A DNA stretch of 43,275 bases from Chara braunii (Eukaryota; Streptophyta; Charophyceae; Charales; Characeae). Both the position numbers and the translations under genes were made by a program. The stretch covers positions 106,827 to 150,101 of the forward strand of contig BFEA01000247.1 of NCBI GenBank assembly GCA_003427395.1, written 5' to 3'. Shown piece after piece: positions 1 to 11,966 of this stretch. The notes below the pieces were generated by a model. The model was given only the letters and a program-made list of their open reading frames with translations, did not search any database and was not told where the DNA came from. How positions within the stretch are numbered: the first letter of the stretch is position 1; each line of letters opens with the position of its first letter.

Positions 1-907
1 GCATATGTCAGAACTACTCCAGATTAACGAAACGGCATTTATAGAGAGGGAGGGATACCAGCGTGTCATTTGATAGAAAAGTCACTCCCGTTCCATGCAG
101 AGCCGAACCGGGTGGATGCACCGAAACATCAAGATTGCTCTCCATTAAATTCTGCAGCCAACAGGGCACCGCGTATTGCCAAATTAATCGGCTCGTCGTT
201 GGCTTGACTGGGCTGCCACGCAATGGCACCCTGCATTGCCGAACGAATACATAGGTGGAGAGGTACCGAACGAAGGACATGCAGGTGATAGGCAGAGGAT
301 AGACAAATGGATTGATACGTAGACAGACCGGTCGATTATTTTCAGATTCATAACCAGATGAAAGAGGAAGGGCACGATCTATCACTACTCAAACCGACAG
401 AGTACGAGCTGACAGAGACAGGACTGAACCCAGAACATGTAGGTCGGTGGATAGAAGATACTGCTCCTACGATGGAGTACTCAATACCAAGCATGCGAAG
501 ATGAACGAACGGCATGACTGTTAGATACGGATTTGGCAATTATGACCACATAAAATAGGCCATGCTTGCTTAGACGATTAGCTTTCCTTGAACCATACAA
601 CGACCTTCCGTTCACGAAACACACAGGAGGGGACACGTGCGGGATCTTGAATGGTGAAGAACGCCATGACCGATTACCACAAGGTAACATGGAATAAACA
701 AGGTCAATACCACACTCTGATTATTTTTACACGGGGGCGAATGCATTCTCCCAAAGGGAATACAGTCGCTCCATTACTAAGGGCAACATGACCACATTGC
801 CTTCAACCGCTTCTACAGGCCATCTATTAACAAATCAATTGGACACTTGAATGATACAATTCCGCAAAGTAACACAAGCAATCGCTTTGGTCAATTAGCT
901 AGCAGCT
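1..907. other. Unassigned DNA, no gene supported
   Basis: Only short open frames on both strands, none with a recognisable motif or paired splice sites. Further exons of the minus-strand gene at 1065-3069 should lie in this direction, because that gene has a donor site at 1059-1064, but I cannot pick them out by eye. Confidence 0.4.
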
Positions 908-927
908 TAGTAATCAATCAATCAAAC

Positions 928-972
<45 letters not shown>
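908..972. repeat. (ATCA)n microsatellite
   Basis: A tetranucleotide tract built on ATCA/CAAT, most regular at about 930-971, with imperfect repeats before it and a short echo after it. It lies inside or next to the presumed second intron of the minus-strand gene. Confidence 0.95.
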
Positions 973-1064
973 GCTTATCAATCAACCAAACACCGAGCTG
1001 CAGTAAATCCGGCCTGAATCCTGGATGATAAAGCAGAAGACATAAGGCCAAGAAGTGGACTTAC

Positions 1065-3069
1065 TTGGGAGGCAATTTGCCAGAAGATCTCACACCCTGT
1101 ACTGCCGGCTCTGCATCTCGCATTGACGCTGGCTTCTTGAGGAGGGTTGGTGAACCGCTCTCCCCTACCGCACCTCCTTCCCTCCTGGGCCGCCGCTCGG
1201 GACTTGTCATACCTCCTTTCACTCCGTGCCTTGTGACACGTCTTGCCCAGCCCAAGATTCCACCACGTCGAGGCGAGGAGCCTCCACTCTCTTTGCCAGG
1301 GGCATCCTCCGTTACTGCTGAATTCCTACTTGTCTCAGAAACCCCTTCGCATTCTTCGGCAGCACCCAACTCCCTCACCGCCCCCGTCGGTGTGGACTTG
1401 ATAGGTGGAGTGGGAGGACCACATTTCCCCAGCACAAGGGCAGCCATCAAACTCCCCCTACTGCCGTAGTTGCGCAAAGGAGTTGGACCCTTCTGCACTC
1501 GCGCCCATCCGTCCAACGAGCTCTGTAATGGCTTGCCTCCTCGCCCACGATCAAGAACAGCCTTTGGGGAAGAAGGTGCAGCACGAACATCTACGACGGG
1601 CTTGGGCGGAAGATGATGACGCGGGCTGGTGCGAATCTGGCGTGGACTCGCCCCCCGAGGCGAGCTCGGTGCTGATGTGGAAGGCGATTCAGCAACAGAG
1701 CCAGATCTCCGGGTGCTAATAGGCATCCTTCCTCGTCCTGCTCCCTCCTCCACCCGAACGGCATTGCCGGCTTTCCCAACATCAGACATAGTTTGAGAGG
1801 GTTCCCGCTTGACAGCTGCCACATCTGACGGTGGAGAACCCCCATATTGCTGCTCCAGCAAATTCTCTCTTCTTTCGTCGGAAATTTGGAGTTCCCCATT
1901 CTCAGTGGTCAGGCGCCTGCTAAGGGCAGCTCGCAACTGTTCAGGAGTGACTCCTCCCCCTTGGAGGATTGCCGAACAAGAAGTCGACGTGGATGGATCC
2001 CCTCCCATTACCTGTCCAGTTGCTTCCGAATNGGGCTCGTCATCACCTATATCAGCTGCTGCTGAGGAGCTTCCTTCCACAGCACTCCCCGTGCCGCCAT
2101 GCTCCTGCAACAAAACGAACCCTAAAGCATTATAAGCGAAAGACTAACCACTGCCAATCAACACACACGGATACGTGCAGCATGCATCATTAGGCAATCG
2201 CAGCATAGAATCCATTTCGTAATGCCAGGGACAACGGGGACTTCACTAAACGGAAGAGAATCAAGACTAGCGACATANTAATCGACAAAGCTATCAACCT
2301 AAGAAAGAAATTGCGACACCAATAAGGACCCAATCGACACACCAATCACGACGCTGACAAAGAGCAATCAACTGAAATACCAATCAAGAAGATAGATTTT
2401 CAACCTACCCTATGGTGCTGCTCGACTGTCAAGACGTTGAGGCAACCGGAGCCGAGCCCATCATCCTTGGATNAATCAATCGAGAGGATCATCATCAAAT
2501 TGAGCAACGACACTGACCCAAGGTAGGATTGGGCGGAGGGATGGAGAGAAAGTAGGAATAGGGAGCAAAGGACAACGGCATGAGGAAATGGAAAGGATGN
2601 TAATTCAGGAGCANGCTTATTGCATACGACTTACCGAGGACAAGCGTCTCCGTGCACTGACCGTTCTCGTTGGCACCTCAGCATCTCTCTTCTTGCATGC
2701 GCTGCTTTGCAACTCCTTTCTCGCGCACTCCTCTCCTCCCCGCGGGCGAGACTTCAGAGAGTGGGCCGCCGCCATCGTCNGGACAATCTGACGCCGAGCC
2801 CTCTTCCTCTCAGGTAAGAGCGCCACATCGTCACCTCCCACGATATCCGCTGTTGCGGAATTGCCAAACTCAACAACGGCGCCATCACCTTCTAAAGCGA
2901 TTCCCCGAGATCTCTTCCCCCTGGCTGAGACCACGTCAGAGCCCACAAGTTTCCTCGATGCCACGTCAGCACCAGCTAGTTTTGGCAACGCCACATCAGC
3001 ACCCCCAAGTGCGGACGTGGGCTTACTGGCCCTAAGGAGGTCAGGAATTCGAATTTGCTTGGGCGGCAT
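1065..3069 (-). CDS. Spliced gene for a disordered Ser/Pro/Arg-rich protein, partial at 3' end
   Basis: Two exons can be read on the minus strand. Exon 1 runs 3069 to 2635 (145 codons) from an ATG giving MPPKQIRIPDLLRASK, and ends TCG before GTAAGT (2634-2629). Exon 2 starts at 2104, just after a T-rich tract and TTGCAG, and runs to 1065, where CCCAA meets another GTAAGT. Both ends of the 530 bp intron are in phase 0, which supports the join. Exon 1 carries a short tandem repeat, GADVALPKLA then GADVASRKLV then GSDVVSARGK, and a basic cluster (ERKRARR) that could act in nuclear import. Exon 2 is rich in Ser-Pro and Arg-Pro pairs (such as SPRGASPRQIRTSPR) and has no fold I recognise. At least one more exon should follow below 1059. 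Function unknown; a TE-derived gene is possible. N calls occur in both exons and in the intron. Confidence 0.5.
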
Positions 3070-3850
3070 GTTTGATGAACCTTTTTCCGACTCCAGATGA
3101 TTGATTGTTCGGTATACACTATAAACTTGCAAAGAATTGCAGCCGGAGAATTTTCGCCCGCCTACCGGCAGGCCAGCTGTTGGCCACGCCTTTCATCCCT
3201 CCGCACTCNCATGTACGAATTCCAGTNCCCGGAGAATCTTCCCCACTCTGCCCCGCCCGTCGGCCACACCTGGCCTCCCTGTCCCTTCCTACAATTCCGT
3301 CACCACCGATGCCCTCAGAGACATCGCAACGACCCGACAATGGCAAACCTTCACTCATGCACTCGGCTACTGGAGTTGAGGAGGATCTGTCCCTCTTCTA
3401 CTCATCTGCTAGAACCTATAATCAGAAGTCTCCCTAACGTATGGTTGATTGCATTCGCCAATCCTTAGCTCAAGGAATACATGCACCGGAGCGACCAACG
3501 TTGGTAGAGCCATGTCGTGGTTGCCGGCCGAAAATAGAGGATGAGGAGCAAGAGGAATAGTGGAAGGAAAGAAAGAAGGGACGTTCTGAGGCAATCTTCG
3601 TGAAAAACGACTACACATGCTAACACCGAATTTTCTCGTGTATAGGGCATGCTGATGTAGTACAATTCATCTCCCTATGCTGACTCACGAACGGTACAGG
3701 TCGTGCTCTCTATGTCTAACTGAATCGGACTACCAATGAGAGAGCATGGCTTCATGCCAGCCCCAGGCGGACGGAGGAAAGAAAGATAAGACAAGACGGA
3801 TAACAACCGAGTAAAGGAAGNAGGACAATACCTAGGAGGAATGCCGCTGN
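2032..3850. other. Cluster of ten isolated N calls
   Basis: Single N bases occur at 2032, 2278, 2473, 2600, 2614, 2780, 3209, 3227, 3821 and 3850, and nowhere else in the window. Isolated Ns usually mark unresolved consensus positions, such as two alleles or two near-identical copies merged in assembly. Two of them fall in the coding exons of the minus-strand gene. Confidence 0.9.
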
Positions 3851-5228
3851 CACCATGAAATAAACAAATGCTGCAGTAACGGAGGTCACATGGTAGACAA
3901 TTCGGGAGGAAAACACCTACATCTTTCATGTCTTGTCTTGCCCACTACGCCTTCTATGTCCTATCAACGTGCTGCGCCAAGAGAAGTTCCACACAAATGC
4001 CGGGAGAAATATCAGTGCGGTAATCCATCAATGAAAAAAGTGCTCTCAGAAGAATAGCAAATGGGAAAGAAAGGAAGGAAAGAAACAAAAAAAGTTAGAG
4101 AAAACACACAGGACAGATATGTTATCATCCACCGAAAGAGTCTGCAGAGAGACTAAAAACAAATTGCTGTTCCACGCACATCAGCCTCTTCACAGACACC
4201 TGGTGGCTGTGCGAAACGACGTTCTGCTTCCCCGCAAGATGACACTCATCACGTGATGACGACCTCCACGCAAGCTTCCCCAACCAACCACCTCTGCCAG
4301 GTTCATCTTGCACTTTCAGCTACAGAGAATAGCATCAGAATTCCCTGGATGCTCCAGCTGAATTCCTCCTCTGGGCAAGCACCCATTCCCCGTCACATTA
4401 TCGCTCCCTCACCTTCAGATTGATCCTCCACCTCCTCCTACTCCTCCTCCTTCCATCCATAGGTCAAGCAGGTCCATAGAACGGCACGGAGAATACCTAG
4501 CGGAAGGTAACTGTTGAAGTCGTCGCAACAACAGCAACCCGTCTGAATGTCGACTTGATGACTTGACTGACCCCACAGGCGAGACACAGATCCACTCGGC
4601 AACCTCGAACTGGACCGCGATCGGGGTCGACACGTGTAGTCGGGCAGAGCTCAAGCCGGCTGCTGAGAGCCAGGAACTCGAGCGGGGCGTAGCAGCGACG
4701 AATGCCGGCAGCAGTTTACCGTTGGGAGTCGGCTAGTTGACTTCTCGCGCCATTTTGACGCTCTACAGCCGTTCCCGCGTCCTCATGCGGGACTTGTCCA
4801 CTCTGCGACAGCGCGCTCCTTGGGAGTGCGCGACAAGGAGCTCGACGACAAGAAAATGCGACCTTCGGTAAGTGCGCCTTGCGCTGGATCGATCTTGGTC
4901 GGTCATTTGCCGACTTTGCGCAATGGTCCGACCGGCTTCGGCGGGTTGAACGACCTCCTTTCGTTCGTTGCGAAGCTCTCCGAGCGGTACCGGTCGTCGT
5001 ACCCCTTCGGCCAGCCTGTTTTATTATCCTAAGTAGTCGTTATACCGTCTTCGGGCGTACTCACACTATCACTATCTCAAATGTATCTGACCGCATACGG
5101 ATTGGTCCTGTTGGCATGGTCCCTGATGCTACCGGCCGTAGCCGGTATCGCCCACCTGCAGGTCGGGAGCAGCCCCCTCATGTTCTCTCGTGAACACAGT
5201 TCTGGCTGTTACGGGGTTCCCCGTATTG
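3070..5228. other. Unassigned DNA upstream of the minus-strand gene
   Basis: This stretch would hold the promoter of the minus-strand gene. I see no open frame above about 125 codons, no recognisable protein motif and no clear TATA box. A pyrimidine-rich CTC/CTT run lies near 4427-4460. The hydrophobic frame that begins at 5081 has no supporting motif and is not called. Confidence 0.4.
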
Positions 5229-5269
5229 TAAGAACACTTATTTCATACATATTAATCATAAATATTACG

Positions 5270-5368
5270 TCAAAAAAAATGAAAAGAAACAAAATTATAC
5301 TTTTTTTTCTTTTTTTTTTGAACCCCTCCAGTGCTAGTGGTGCTGATAAAAGCAGACACCTCTAGCAC
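5270..5368. repeat. A/T homopolymer tract followed by an 11-bp hairpin
   Basis: An A-rich run (5270-5305) gives way to a T-rich run (5311-5329). Right after it GTGCTAG (5331-5337) and GGTG (5339-5342) pair with CACC (5357-5360) and CTAGCAC (5362-5368), with one T/T mismatch and a 14-nt loop. The arrangement is suggestive of the end of a transposed element, but I could not find its other end. Confidence 0.5.
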
Positions 5369-5814
5369 CTAGGGGGGGCTCCATCTATTGGTGGGGAGCA
5401 TCGCCTGCTGGAAAATGGGTCCAGCGTCTCAAATACATAATGAAATTGAAGGATATCAGGCGAGAGGATTGACCGACGCCTGCCACCATTCATTGCTCTG
5501 GAATCCAAAGGATTGGTTGAGCAGCTAAAAGGAAAATACCTGCTTTTACACCCTGCCGTCTCCCCCCGAACATAACGCACCCTAAAAATAAACAATGCAA
5601 GGCATGTTTCCGGCCCAATACAGTCAAAATGAGGGTGTGTTGTGTTCGGGGGAAGCCGGTAGTTCCTTCCTCCCCCAGCTATCCCTAGGTTATATGAACC
5701 ATAAAATTGTCCCATTGTTGTAGAATATCGTAGAATTTTTTTTAGCTTTTGTTTGTCTGCTAGAAGATGCTCTGTGACGAACTGTTTTCTGCAACCGCAC
5801 GATTTTTTGTGCAA
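5362..5814 (-). CDS. Hypothetical open frame, 150 codons
   Basis: An uninterrupted minus-strand frame reading MHKKSCGCRKQFVTEH at its start. I recognise no domain, and its C-terminal end overlaps the hairpin at 5331-5368. There is no splice-site or codon evidence that it is translated. It may be chance or the relic of an old transposon. Confidence 0.15.
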   Translation of the reverse strand: MHKKSCGCRKQFVTEHLLADKQKLKKILRYSTTMGQFYGSYNLGIAGGGRNYRLPPNTTHPHFDCIGPETCLALFIFRVRYVRGETAGCKSRYFPFSCSTNPLDSRAMNGGRRRSILSPDILQFHYVFETLDPFSSRRCSPPIDGAPPRC

Positions 5815-6848
<1,034 letters not shown>

Positions 6849-7143
6849 CGGGGTGTGTTGTGGTGATGTTTCTCTTCCATCCTTCTGAGCAATTTTGGTA
6901 TTCGGCGTCAGTCGCCCTTGTCTTTTTTTTATCGGCATCGCATATTTTTCTTTTTCCTTGTTTCCCTTCTTAGGAGACTGGTGTATGGATTGTTTTCCAC
7001 CACTCCCTGTCTTTGTGAATCGGCAAATCTGATTGATTGGTTACCGGCGATCGAGCCTTGTGCGATCTCTGGACTGATTGGCTAAAACATTGTTGCATAA
7101 GGATCCTCGATTCCTTCTGTTTGTATGCAAGCTAGATGCATGG

Positions 7144-7698
7144 ATGTTAGGTGTGATTATGTCTGTATATGAATTAGATGAGCATGTTAGACAATTCGAT
7201 GACCGTCTCACTATAGGACAATCCATCTCGCGAACTATTGGCTTTCATCCATGTGATCGAAGGACAGGTCCCGTGTGCGCACGCATAGGCTCGATCAAAG
7301 ATGATCGTTGCCTACACGCGCGTCTGCGAAACTTGAAATCGACCAATTCCCCGAATGACTGTTTTTCCACCCCGAGCTGCAGCATGAATTTCAACGTTCC
7401 CTTTCGTATCATTGACTGCGAATGCTTGAGGCATCGAAAATTCCGGGAATATTGGGAGCACTCTTGTTTGTTTGTACCACCGGGGGCGGGACGTCTGGAA
7501 TTTCCCTACTTGACGGGAAACGAACGTATTTGCGAGTGGGACCTCGATCAGGCCTTGGGACGTATCCCCCATCTCCCTCACTACTCTAACCCATACACGT
7601 GTCACGTTATCACGAAGCCCGGGATCATTATCTTGGGGACCGAATTCCCTCCCTATCACCACGTCCTACCTTATCACACCTTAACCGTCGTCCCCTGA
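7144..7698 (+). CDS. Hypothetical open frame, 184 codons
   Basis: The longest plus-strand frame in the left part of the window, open from 7078; the first ATG is at 7144 (MLGVIMSVYELDEHVRQFDD). It contains several Cys and His residues but no spacing I recognise. It ends just before the hairpin element at 7786 and about 1 kb before gag of element A, so it may lie in A's LTR. An antisense frame at 7312-7662 covers the same DNA. I cannot assign a function and would not be surprised if it is not a gene. Confidence 0.2.
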   Translation: MLGVIMSVYELDEHVRQFDDRLTIGQSISRTIGFHPCDRRTGPVCARIGSIKDDRCLHARLRNLKSTNSPNDCFSTPSCSMNFNVPFRIIDCECLRHRKFREYWEHSCLFVPPGAGRLEFPYLTGNERICEWDLDQALGRIPHLPHYSNPYTCHVITKPGIIILGTEFPPYHHVLPYHTLTVVP

Positions 7699-7699
7699 C

Positions 7700-8612
7700 T
7701 CACAATCGCTCTTTACTGGCCCCAACCCCCGTGCTCGGAGTGTTTGCAGGACCACGGGTACCGAGCCTCCTACTTCCACAAGCGGTTATCGGGTAGCTGA
7801 AAATTCGGGAATGAAAATTATGAAGTGAGATTTTTGGGCAGTATGAAAATCCTGAATGGTCCTGAAGTGGTGAAAGGTCCGAAGACCCTGAAAACCACTT
7901 GTTTAGGCACGCTGCATCCTGAAGTGGTGAAGGGTGTCATGAAGTGGTCAAGTGAGAGTTTTTGGCAGTCTGAAAATCCTGAATGGTCATGAAGTGGTGA
8001 AAAGTCCGAAGACCATGAAAACCACCCTTCACCACTTGAGGATGCAGCCTGCCTAAACAGGTGGTTTTCAGGGTCTTCGGAGCTTTCACCACTTCAAGAC
8101 CATTCAGGATTTTCAGACCTGAACGGTCCTGAAGTGGTGAAAGATCCGAAGACCCTCACTTGTTTAGGCAGGCTGCATCCTGAAGTGGTGATGAAAAATA
8201 CGACTCTTGTTAACCTTCTTTCCCGACTTCATCCGACGAACTCGCTCGGAGGAAGAATGGTGGGCGTACAACCTCCGATTGAGGCCGCCCGCGCCAGATT
8301 CAAAGACTCACGATGTTCAACGTCGACAAGTGACAAGCCAGCGGGATAACCATAGCGTCCCGACGGTGCACCAGATATGGCCCCGACCCAGACGACGGAA
8401 CAAACGGAGGCGGTAGCTCTATTTCCCGAAGCACAAAACATGACTCTAGTCTACGCCTACCCTCCTGCATTCGTATCCCGGAGCTTGCCACAGGAGATCT
8501 CAGTTCCAACCTGAGACTCCATCCCCCACACTTTCCTAAAATCCTTTTCACACCCCTTTTCACACTTCCAATCCCCCTCACACTCCGATCAGAAAGTCGC
8601 ACCAGGCGTGAG
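7700..8612 (+). other. Probable 5' LTR or leader end of element A
   Basis: The position, directly upstream of a PBS-like site (8615) and of gag (8711), is where the 5' LTR of A should end. The matching right LTR would lie beyond the window, so the LTR cannot be delimited by self-comparison. The segment is interrupted by the hairpin element at 7786-8213. From 8214 to 8612 I see no coding motif. Confidence 0.3.
7786..8213. mobile_element. Hairpin-rich fold-back element, copy 1
   Basis: The segment starts at TTAT and ends at TTAA. It holds two large inverted arms, about 7846-7930 and 8029-8115, built from words such as CCTGAAGTGGTGAA and GACCCTGAAAACCAC. A further direct copy of the unit follows at about 8121-8195. 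Its first 40 bases resemble those of copy 2 (9898): both have CTGAAA, TTC, then ATGAAA and ATTATGAAGTG in the same order. Its last bases (TTGTTAACC) match the end of copy 2. It has no coding capacity, so any movement must have been by supplied enzymes. The TTAA borders recall piggyBac-type target choice, which is only an analogy. Confidence 0.6.
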
Positions 8613-8614
8613 GT

Positions 8615-8625
8615 TGGTATCGGAG
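8615..8625 (+). other. Candidate primer-binding site of element A (tRNA-iMet type)
   Basis: TGGTATCGGAG differs at one base from TGGTATCAGAG, the usual plant PBS complementary to the 3' end of initiator tRNA-Met. It lies 86 bases before the gag ATG. No clear CA ending of an LTR sits directly before it, so the call rests on the match and on position. Confidence 0.45.
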
Positions 8626-8710
8626 TTGACACGTGGCAGGCCCAGAGATTGCCAATCATGTAGGATATAAGAGACGATCTGGCGAACATGGGCGTCCTAG
8701 ACAGAGGAAC

Positions 8711-9901
8711 ATGTCACGACACGACCCTGTAATAACCCGAAGTAGATCGGCAGGTCGGCAGACTGCCAATATGAATGTGAACCCGACACCAAATATTGGT
8801 GGGGCCCTAGCCCCTCGAGCACGCGCACCAACGGCCCCGCCTGATCTATACCTCTTTGACCCTGCACATCATTTGGTCGGAGCATGGCTAGCCACGCTGC
8901 GCGCACAATAATACGACAATAACGAGGCCAGGATCAACATCCCCGCCAGATTGGGAGAGGATGCGCACCATTGGTTTACTACTTACGTCTGGATAGATCT
9001 CCTGACCTTCGAAAGGGACTTCTTAAACCGATTTGATTATATCCACCCTGAACAGGCCTTCTTCATGATTAAGGATCGAGTCCAAAAGCCCCTCGAATCT
9101 GTCACCGAATACCGCAGTAGGTTCTATAGGTTGTTTGTTAAGTCAGAACGGGGCGAGGAGGTCGGGAGAGATTTGTTCATCGATGGGTTGCGGAGTCGTG
9201 TAATGAGGGCGAAATTGCAAAAGCAGTTCTCCTCAATCAACCACACCATGCAACAGATCATGGACGTTGCGGAGGAAATAGAGAAAACGTTTACCGGTAA
9301 CTTCTTAGAAGGGGAATACCACGCCAAGGAAGGGGACTTTTCGAAATTGGCCATAGCGAACGCCGTATTAGCCGCGCTCCAAAACAAATTTGAAAACAGG
9401 GTCTTCGTCGTCGCCCCCGTCATTTACCTATAACATGTTGTAGCTAAGAGATCGATACCGGACACAACCATGAGACTGCATGTGATGGTCACACCTACGC
9501 CTCCCCCATCTACTCCTCCCCCAGATCCCCCCGCGAAAGCAAGTGAGTCAAATGTCATACTGGAGCTAACTCGAACACTGGTTAGCCTGATGCAAGAAAG
9601 CAAGAAAGAACAACATGAGCATAATGCCCGAATAGAATCCCTGATGAGATCGATGCGCCCAATTATCGTTCGAGTTGCGCCCATAACACAAGTCCCAGGC
9701 CCCGCTCAGACTATGGGCGGTGCGGCGCCTAATCTAGGCGTCTGCTACACATGTCACCAGCCCGGCCACCTAGCCCGAGACTACCCCAACCGACCGGCGC
9801 AAGTTCGGGTAGGAGCCACCTTTGTGGCAGCAGCACCAGTGGCCAACGGACCAGGAAAAGTGGGCACGATGGTTGAGGAGATGGAAGACACTAATGGTTA
9901 A
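8711..9901 (+). pseudogene. gag: Element A gag (capsid and zinc knuckle), two in-frame stops
   Basis: Gag forms the particle that packages retrotransposon RNA. One frame runs from ATG 8711 (MSRHDPVITRSRSAGRQ) to 9901, broken by a TAA at 8909 and another at 9431. The middle has the capsid signature of plant gag proteins: a W and F-rich stretch (WFTTYVWIDLLTFERDFLNR), then an EYRSRF motif and FIDGLRSRV. A Pro-rich linker follows at about 9490-9535. A zinc knuckle starts at 9743 (CYTC, then HQPGH), but its last Cys is Tyr at 9782, a TGC to TAC change. The frame stops exactly at the TTAA where fold-back copy 2 begins. The frame is open further upstream to 8633, but the ATG at 8711 suits the PBS position better. 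Confidence 0.8.
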
Positions 9902-10755
9902 CCACCACCTGAAATTTCATAATGAAAGATTATGAAGTGGTATGAAACCGTTGAAATGACCTGAAGACACTTCAGGTCATTTCAGAAGTTTCGGGTGGTT
10001 TGGAGGACAAATTTTATGTTTTTTTTTTTTTTCCTACCTGTTTTTTCAGCCACTTCAGGTCATTTCAGGAATTTCAAGAAGGGACCTGAAACCGCCCTAA
10101 TGATCTGACGTGGCTGAACCTTCTGAAAGGGGTTTCTGGTACCCCTATCAAAATGGTTGGATGGGGGTACCTGAAACCCCTTTCAGAAGCTTCAGCCACT
10201 TCAGGTCATTTTAGGAATTTCAGGTGCGGACCTGAAAATCGTTGAAGTCGCTAAAGCTTTTGAAAGGGGTTTCAGGTACCCCCATCCAACCATTTGGATG
10301 GGGGTACCTGAAACCCCTTTCAAAAGCTTCAGCCAATTCAGGTCATTTCCGGAAATTCAAGTGGGGAGCTGAAACCGCTGAAGTGACTAAAGCTTCTAAA
10401 AGGGGTTTCGGGTACCCCCATCCAACCATTTGGATAGGGGTACCTGAAACCCCTTTCAGAAGCTTCAGCCACTTCAGGTCATTTCAGGAATTTCAGATAG
10501 GGACCTGAAATCGTTGAATTGGTTGAAGCTTCTGAAAGGGGTTTCGGGTACCCCCATCCAACCATTTGGATGGGGGTACCTGAAACCCCTTCCAGAAGTT
10601 TCAGCCACCTCAGGTCATTTCAGGAATTTCAGGTGGGGACTTGAAAACGGTGAAGTGGCTGAAGCGTCTGAAAGGGTTTTCAGGTACCCCCATCCAGCCA
10701 TTTGGTGGGGACCTGAAGCGACTGAAAGTGACCTGTACATAGTGTGTGTTGTTAA
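9898..10755. mobile_element. Hairpin-array fold-back element, copy 2
   Basis: An insertion flanked by TTAA (9898-9901 and 10752-10755) that separates gag and protease of element A. Inside are five units of about 136-141 bp, each a long palindrome. In the best one, 10255-10327, the two arms pair over about 36 bases with one extra T, around a CCAT loop at 10290-10293. The arms read outward through GGTACCCCCATCCAA and its complement. Linker DNA repeats GCCACTTCAGGTCATTTCAGG. The first unit near 10110-10200 and the last near 10640-10710 are decayed. A T run lies at about 10018-10032. There is no coding capacity; open frames here just read through the repeat. Confidence 0.75.
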
Positions 10756-11966
10756 CCATCTCTCACAGAAGGGGGGGGAGTCCGATAGTTACTACTGAGG
10801 AAGATGCGAAACTTATCCCGCTTGATCAATACATCTCCCTGGGCTACCCAGCGTTGGGAATGATCGGAACCATCCGCCCAGCGAACGAACAACAGGAAAT
10901 AGCGGAATGGAGACCGTCCCCCGGAGGAATGGAATCGGGTGGCCCTGCCTTCGTTACAGGAGAAATTAATGTCTTGAACATCGTCCGGGCCTTGGACCAT
11001 CGCATCCCCCTGCCCATTGGACATTTGTTGTCCATATCGGAACAGGCGAATGAACGAATGTTGCAGCATTGCAAGGCGAACCGGAAACGGTTTGCCCTTG
11101 CTAAGCAAGCAGCCATCAAAGGGAAAGCCCCCGCCGGTGAAAACAAGCCCGATGCCCCCAACACCTCGGACCCAATACGGTTAGGACTCATTCGAAAAGA
11201 CGATCATTCCCTGCGCATTAAGGCCATTCCGTGGAAATCCGCAGAATGTGACATAAACATCTGAGGAAATCTGTACAATGTTATTATTGACTCAGGGGCC
11301 GTGATCCTAGCCATTTCCTTGAGGGTCGTGGAATGGGCAAGAAGAAAAAAGGATTTGATCCCGTTAGCAGAAGGAGATCGCCTTGTCTTTGCCGACGAGG
11401 AAAAGATCAAGGTGGTAGGAAGGATGACAAATGTTGCGTTTCGATTGAAAAAAGTTCACGCGTGTCGTGGTACTAGACGTAAATACATACGATGTTCTTT
11501 TGGGATTACCAGTCGTTACCGCACTAAGAGTCAATCTCGATTTCGAAAGGCAATTAATCATCCTTTGGAATACGGGCTGGAAACCGTACGTCATCCCGAT
11601 GCGTCTAACTCTCTGAACTACGCTCCCTATGACCGAAAAACTCTCCTCGGGAACGGGGAACTGCTCCATGTGATCATCTGGAGGGGTCCCCTCAAAGAAA
11701 CGGACCAGAGGGGAAAGGAACCAGAACTATCAAATAGCTCCTCTGAGAGCGAGGACGAAGCGGACCCAAAGATCTGGGACATGGCGCACCAACTGACTCG
11801 CTACCTTGTTCGGCAGAAAACAACGAAAACATTCGTCCTTACGGAAAGGAACATCCAACGGACGCGAGCTCTAATCTTAGGCGAACTACTCGTGCAAATA
11901 TCCCGAATGACCAATTCTTTGAAACCCCCTCGGACCCTATACGAAGCCACCACCCCATTTCTCTAG
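10756..11966 (+). pseudogene. pol: Element A protease and pol linker, stop plus frameshift
   Basis: This part of pol would give the aspartic protease that matures Gag-Pol. The active-site DSGA is present at 11289-11300 (IIDSGA), in one frame with the upstream region from 10756, but a TGA at 11262 interrupts just before it. After about 11457, following a run of six A, the protease continuation is found in another frame, with VVVLDVNTYDVLLGLPVV matching the flap-to-C-terminal strand region (LLGL). This shows a small indel. The rest of the open frame to 11966 mixes authentic and shifted codons. The domain cannot be made as a single protein now. Confidence 0.65.

Noticed and set aside
1065-1719. 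Plus-strand open frames opposite exon 2
   Set aside because: Antisense shadows of the GC-rich exon, without motifs or splice-site support.
5081-5365. Hydrophobic frame resembling a signal peptide
   Set aside because: It runs into an A/T homopolymer tract and has no domain after the hydrophobic stretch.
7312-7662. Minus-strand 116-codon frame
   Set aside because: Antisense to an already doubtful frame, no recognisable domain.
10242-10798. Open frames with repeated GVSGTPIQPFGWGYLKP peptides
   Set aside because: They only translate the palindrome array of the fold-back element.
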